A program made the translations under genes and the position numbers. The notes below the pieces were generated by a model, which searched no databases, was not told the origin of the DNA, and saw only the letters and a program-made list of their open reading frames with translations. This document shows, one piece after another, positions 61,572 through 64,000 of a DNA stretch of 64,000 nucleotides. Each line of letters opens with the position of its first letter. Positions within the stretch are counted from its first letter, which is position 1. Origin of the DNA: an uncultured Clostridia bacterium (GTDB lineage: Bacteria; Bacillota; Clostridia; TANB77; CAG-508); assembly GCA_928721565.1 (NCBI GenBank), contig OV788638.1:1116001-1180000 (forward strand). Reading direction: 5' to 3'.

Positions 61572-62588
61572 ATGAATTTTAAATTATTTTTAAGAGAGAA
61601 AGCCATTACTATTTTGTTACTATTATTTGGTATTATTACAATAGAGATATTTTTAATGGCATATAATGTAGGAACATTTATAAAAATATATATTCCACTT
61701 ATAATAATAGGATTATATGTGATTTCAATTGTTATAGAATATTTTAAAAAGAAGAAGTTTTATGACAATTTATTAAAGACATTAGATGAGTTAGAAGAAA
61801 AATATTTAATCACAGAGATTATAAATACTCCTAATTTTTTAGAAGGAAAAATATTAAAAAACACACTAGAACAGATTGATAAATCAATGTTAGAAAATGT
61901 TAACAAATACAAATATATGACAGAAGATTATAAAGAATATATAGAATTATGGATACATGAAATAAAAATACCAATAGCAACTAGTAAAATGGTAATAGAA
62001 AACAATAAAAATGAAGTAACGAAAAGCATTGATGAAGAGCTAGATAAAGTGGAGAATTATATTGAACAAGCCTTATTTTATGCAAGAAGTAATACGGTAG
62101 AAAAAGACTATTATATAAGAAAAGTGTTTTTAAAAGAAATTGTAAATGAAAGTATAAAAAAGAATAAAAGTAGCTTAATACAAGAAAAGATTTCTATTAA
62201 TATTCATGACTTAGATTTAGAAGTTAATACAGACAATAAATGGATAGTATTTATATTAAATCAAATTATCCAAAATAGTATTAAATATAATAAAAAAGAA
62301 GAATCTGTTATAGAAATATATGCTGAGCAAGGAAAAGAAAATGTAATTTTATATGTTAAAGATAATGGAATAGGAATAAAACAAGGAGAAATTACAAGAG
62401 TTTTTGAAAAGGGATTTACAGGGACAAATGGAAGGCTATCAAATAAAAAATCTACAGGAATTGGTCTATATTTATGCAAAAAGTTATGTAATAAATTAGG
62501 AATAGGAATAGAACTAAATTCAGTTCAAAATGAGGGTACAGAAGTTATGTTGATATTTCCACAAAGTAGCTATATTGAACTAAAGTAA
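61572..62588 (+). CDS. Intramembrane-sensing histidine kinase (BceS-like)
   Basis: A 338-residue kinase with two N-terminal helices (ITILLLLFGIITIEIFLMAY; IYIPLIIIGLYVISIVI) and almost no loop between, as in BceS-type kinases that sense through their transporter. The phosphorylated histidine is in IELWIHEIKIPIA. The ATPase domain has NSIKYNKK, DNGIGI and GIGLYLCKKL. It starts right after the response regulator stop. Confidence 0.93.
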   Translation: MNFKLFLREKAITILLLLFGIITIEIFLMAYNVGTFIKIYIPLIIIGLYVISIVIEYFKKKKFYDNLLKTLDELEEKYLITEIINTPNFLEGKILKNTLEQIDKSMLENVNKYKYMTEDYKEYIELWIHEIKIPIATSKMVIENNKNEVTKSIDEELDKVENYIEQALFYARSNTVEKDYYIRKVFLKEIVNESIKKNKSSLIQEKISINIHDLDLEVNTDNKWIVFILNQIIQNSIKYNKKEESVIEIYAEQGKENVILYVKDNGIGIKQGEITRVFEKGFTGTNGRLSNKKSTGIGLYLCKKLCNKLGIGIELNSVQNEGTEVMLIFPQSSYIELK

Positions 62589-62605
62589 AAAGAAACGAGT
62601 ATTGC

Positions 62606-62625
62606 ACCTTACGAAAATGTAAGGT
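62606..62625 (+). promoter_or_regulatory. Candidate BceR-type operator upstream of the ABC transporter
   Basis: ACCTTAC-GAAAAT-GTAAGGT, a perfect inverted repeat with the same arms as the site at 60.83 kb. It lies about 42 bases before a TATAAT at 62667-62672 and 73 bases before the transporter ATG, in position for activation by the response regulator. Confidence 0.75.
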
Positions 62626-62697
62626 AACTGTAAGCTAAATCGATGGCAACTTTACATCAAAATATTTATAATAAAATTAAAGAAAGGAGTTATAAAA

Positions 62698-63465
62698 ATG
62701 GAAAAAATATTAGAGGTAAAAAACATTGAAAAATACTATGGAAACAAATCAAATTTAACAAAAGCCATAGACAATATTAATTTTGATGTAAACAAAGGCG
62801 AATTTGTCGGAATTATGGGAGCAAGTGGATCTGGAAAAACCACATTATTAAACTGTATTTCTACAATAGACAGAGTAACAGCAGGACATATCATTATAAA
62901 TGGAGAAGATATCACAAAATTAAAAGGAAATAATTTAAACAAATTTAGAAGGAAAGAGCTTGGATTTATATTTCAAGACTTTAACTTATTAGATACTTTA
63001 ACTGCATATGAAAATATAGCCTTAGCATTAACAATTCAAAAAGTAAAGGCAAATGAAATAGATAGAAGGGTAAACGAGATAGCAGGTAAATTAGGAATTA
63101 AAGAAATTCTTACAAAATATCCTTATCAAGTATCTGGTGGTCAAAAACAAAGAATTGCATCAGCAAGAGCTATTATTACAAATCCAAAATTAGTTTTAGC
63201 TGATGAACCAACAGGAGCATTAGATAGTAAATCAGCGAGACAACTGTTAGAAAATTTTGAGCTATTAAATCAGAAAATGAATGCAACTATTTTAATGGTA
63301 ACACATGATGCATTTACAGCTTCTTATGCTAATCGAATTTTATTTATAAAAGATGGAAAAATCTTTAATGAATTAATAAAAGGAAATGATACAAGAAAAC
63401 AATTCTTTGAAAAAATAATAGAGGTTCAAACACTTCTTGGAGGTGATTTGAACGATGTTATTTAA
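62698..63465 (+). CDS. ABC transporter ATP-binding protein (BceA-like)
   Basis: A 255-residue ATPase with Walker A MGASGSGKTTLLN, Q-loop LGFIFQDFN, signature VSGGQKQRIASARA, Walker B LVLADEPTGALDS and H-loop VTHD. Similarity to the antimicrobial-peptide transporters of the BceAB type is supported by the neighbouring kinase and permease. AAAGGAG precedes the ATG. The 3' end overlaps the permease by 11 bp. Confidence 0.94.
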   Translation: MEKILEVKNIEKYYGNKSNLTKAIDNINFDVNKGEFVGIMGASGSGKTTLLNCISTIDRVTAGHIIINGEDITKLKGNNLNKFRRKELGFIFQDFNLLDTLTAYENIALALTIQKVKANEIDRRVNEIAGKLGIKEILTKYPYQVSGGQKQRIASARAIITNPKLVLADEPTGALDSKSARQLLENFELLNQKMNATILMVTHDAFTASYANRILFIKDGKIFNELIKGNDTRKQFFEKIIEVQTLLGGDLNDVI

Positions 63466-64000
63466 ATTATCTATAAGAAATATGAAAAAAAGCTTCAAAG
63501 ATTATGCAATATATTTTCTAACATTAGTATTAGGTGTAGCAATATTCTATATGTTTAACTCAATAGATAGTCAACAAGCAATGCTAGAGGTATCAGAATC
63601 TACAAGAGATATTATAAAACTTATGATTTCATTGCTTGGATATGTGTCAGTATTTGTAGCAGTGGTTTTAGGGTTATTAATTGTATATGCAAATAATTTT
63701 TTAATTAATAGAAGGAAAAAAGAATTTGGAATATATATGACATTAGGAATGGGAAAAAGACAAATATCAAAAATAATATTAATGGAAACAATATTGGTAG
63801 GAATTATATCACTAATTGTAGGATTAATTATAGGTGTATTTGCATCACAATTCATGTCAATATTAGTTGCTAAAATGTTTGAAGCGGATATGAGCAAGTT
63901 TCAATTTGTATTTTCAAAAGATGCTTGTATAAAAACTTGTATTTACTTTGCTGTAATGTATGTGGCAGTAATGTTCTTTAATACATTTACAGTTTCAAAA
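63455..64000 (+). CDS. FtsX-like permease (BceB-like), 3' truncated by window end
   Basis: At least 182 residues are visible. The first helix (YAIYFLTLVLGVAIFYMFNS) is followed by two more (LISLLGYVSVFVAVVLGL; IILMETILVGIISLIVGLI) around RRKKEFGIYMTLGMGKRQI, the FtsX-type signature. The large extracytoplasmic sensing domain of BceB would lie beyond the edge. AGGTG with spacing precedes the ATG, which lies in the last codons of the ATPase gene. Confidence 0.92.
   Translation, partial: MLFKLSIRNMKKSFKDYAIYFLTLVLGVAIFYMFNSIDSQQAMLEVSESTRDIIKLMISLLGYVSVFVAVVLGLLIVYANNFLINRRKKEFGIYMTLGMGKRQISKIILMETILVGIISLIVGLIIGVFASQFMSILVAKMFEADMSKFQFVFSKDACIKTCIYFAVMYVAVMFFNTFTVSK

Noticed and set aside
62591..62640. 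Terminator between the kinase and ABC genes
   Set aside because: The hairpin with ACCTTAC/GTAAGGT lacks a T-tail and matches the site at 60.83 kb; an operator fits better.

Overview
The window is very AT-rich (roughly 30% G+C by eye), with short intergenic gaps, strong AGGAGG-type ribosome sites and canonical sigma-A promoters. It reads as a chromosomal segment of a strictly anaerobic, low-GC Gram-positive bacterium of class Clostridia. Anaerobic ribonucleotide reductase, an FprA-type flavodiiron protein, HrcA/CIRCE heat-shock control, a BceRS-BceAB-like module and a type II fatty acid cluster all fit this. The family cannot be fixed from sequence alone; an uncultured gut clostridium is a reasonable guess. 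No rRNA, CRISPR array, prophage or complete insertion sequence was seen.

Region by region. 0-7 kb: the 3' part of nrdG; an ECF sigma factor fused in frame to a membrane-anchored extracytoplasmic domain; and a 1443-residue SF2 helicase with an ADP-ribosyltransferase-like N-terminus and three 85-residue C-terminal repeats, overlapping a small coiled-coil gene. This accessory block is the best candidate for an undescribed system. 7-12 kb: an autoregulated TetR, a coiled-coil protein, two long fold-back elements and an ABC exporter whose ATPase carries a one-base frameshift; then gpmA. 12.5-20 kb: nucleoside kinase, an RNHCP zinc protein, rpmB, a D,D-carboxypeptidase, a Crp/Fnr regulator and nrdD. 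20-25 kb: the complete hrcA-grpE-dnaK-dnaJ operon behind two CIRCE operators. 25-32 kb: trpS-obgE-NUDIX-metal exporter and a lone VirD4-like ATPase. 32-35 kb: tRNA-Glu(CUC), a yybP-ykoY manganese riboswitch and a P-type ATPase. 35-45 kb: a tightly packed ten-gene fatty acid operon (acyl-activating enzyme, birA, fabD, fabG, fabF, accB, fabZ, accC, accD, accA, fabI). 45-56 kb: peroxiredoxin, HD protein, class I aldolase, mntP, TsaC-like protein, DNA alkylation repair genes, FprA and assorted small genes. 56-61 kb: several decayed genes, a PAP2 phosphatase and a second P-type ATPase. 61-64 kb: a BceRS-like two-component system and BceAB-like transporter with matching inverted-repeat operators.

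How the genes work together. The fatty acid operon supplies malonyl-CoA (accB/C/D/A plus the BirA that biotinylates AccB) and the elongation enzymes, but fabH and acpP are not here. Manganese handling appears repeatedly: riboswitch-controlled P-type ATPase, MntP and an ArsP_2-type exporter. The 61-64 kb module looks like a peptide-antibiotic sensing and detoxification circuit.

Four orphan genes with stronger-GC codon choices (12.5, 16.9, 25.4 and 48.7 kb), each with its own consensus promoter and terminator, and a set of gene remnants (MerR plus CMD/cupin, MYG1, histidine kinase, flavodoxin-like, MBL-fold, RdgB-like) show an otherwise conserved chromosome that is gaining and losing accessory genes. 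All function calls rest on motif recognition and context; no database search was run.
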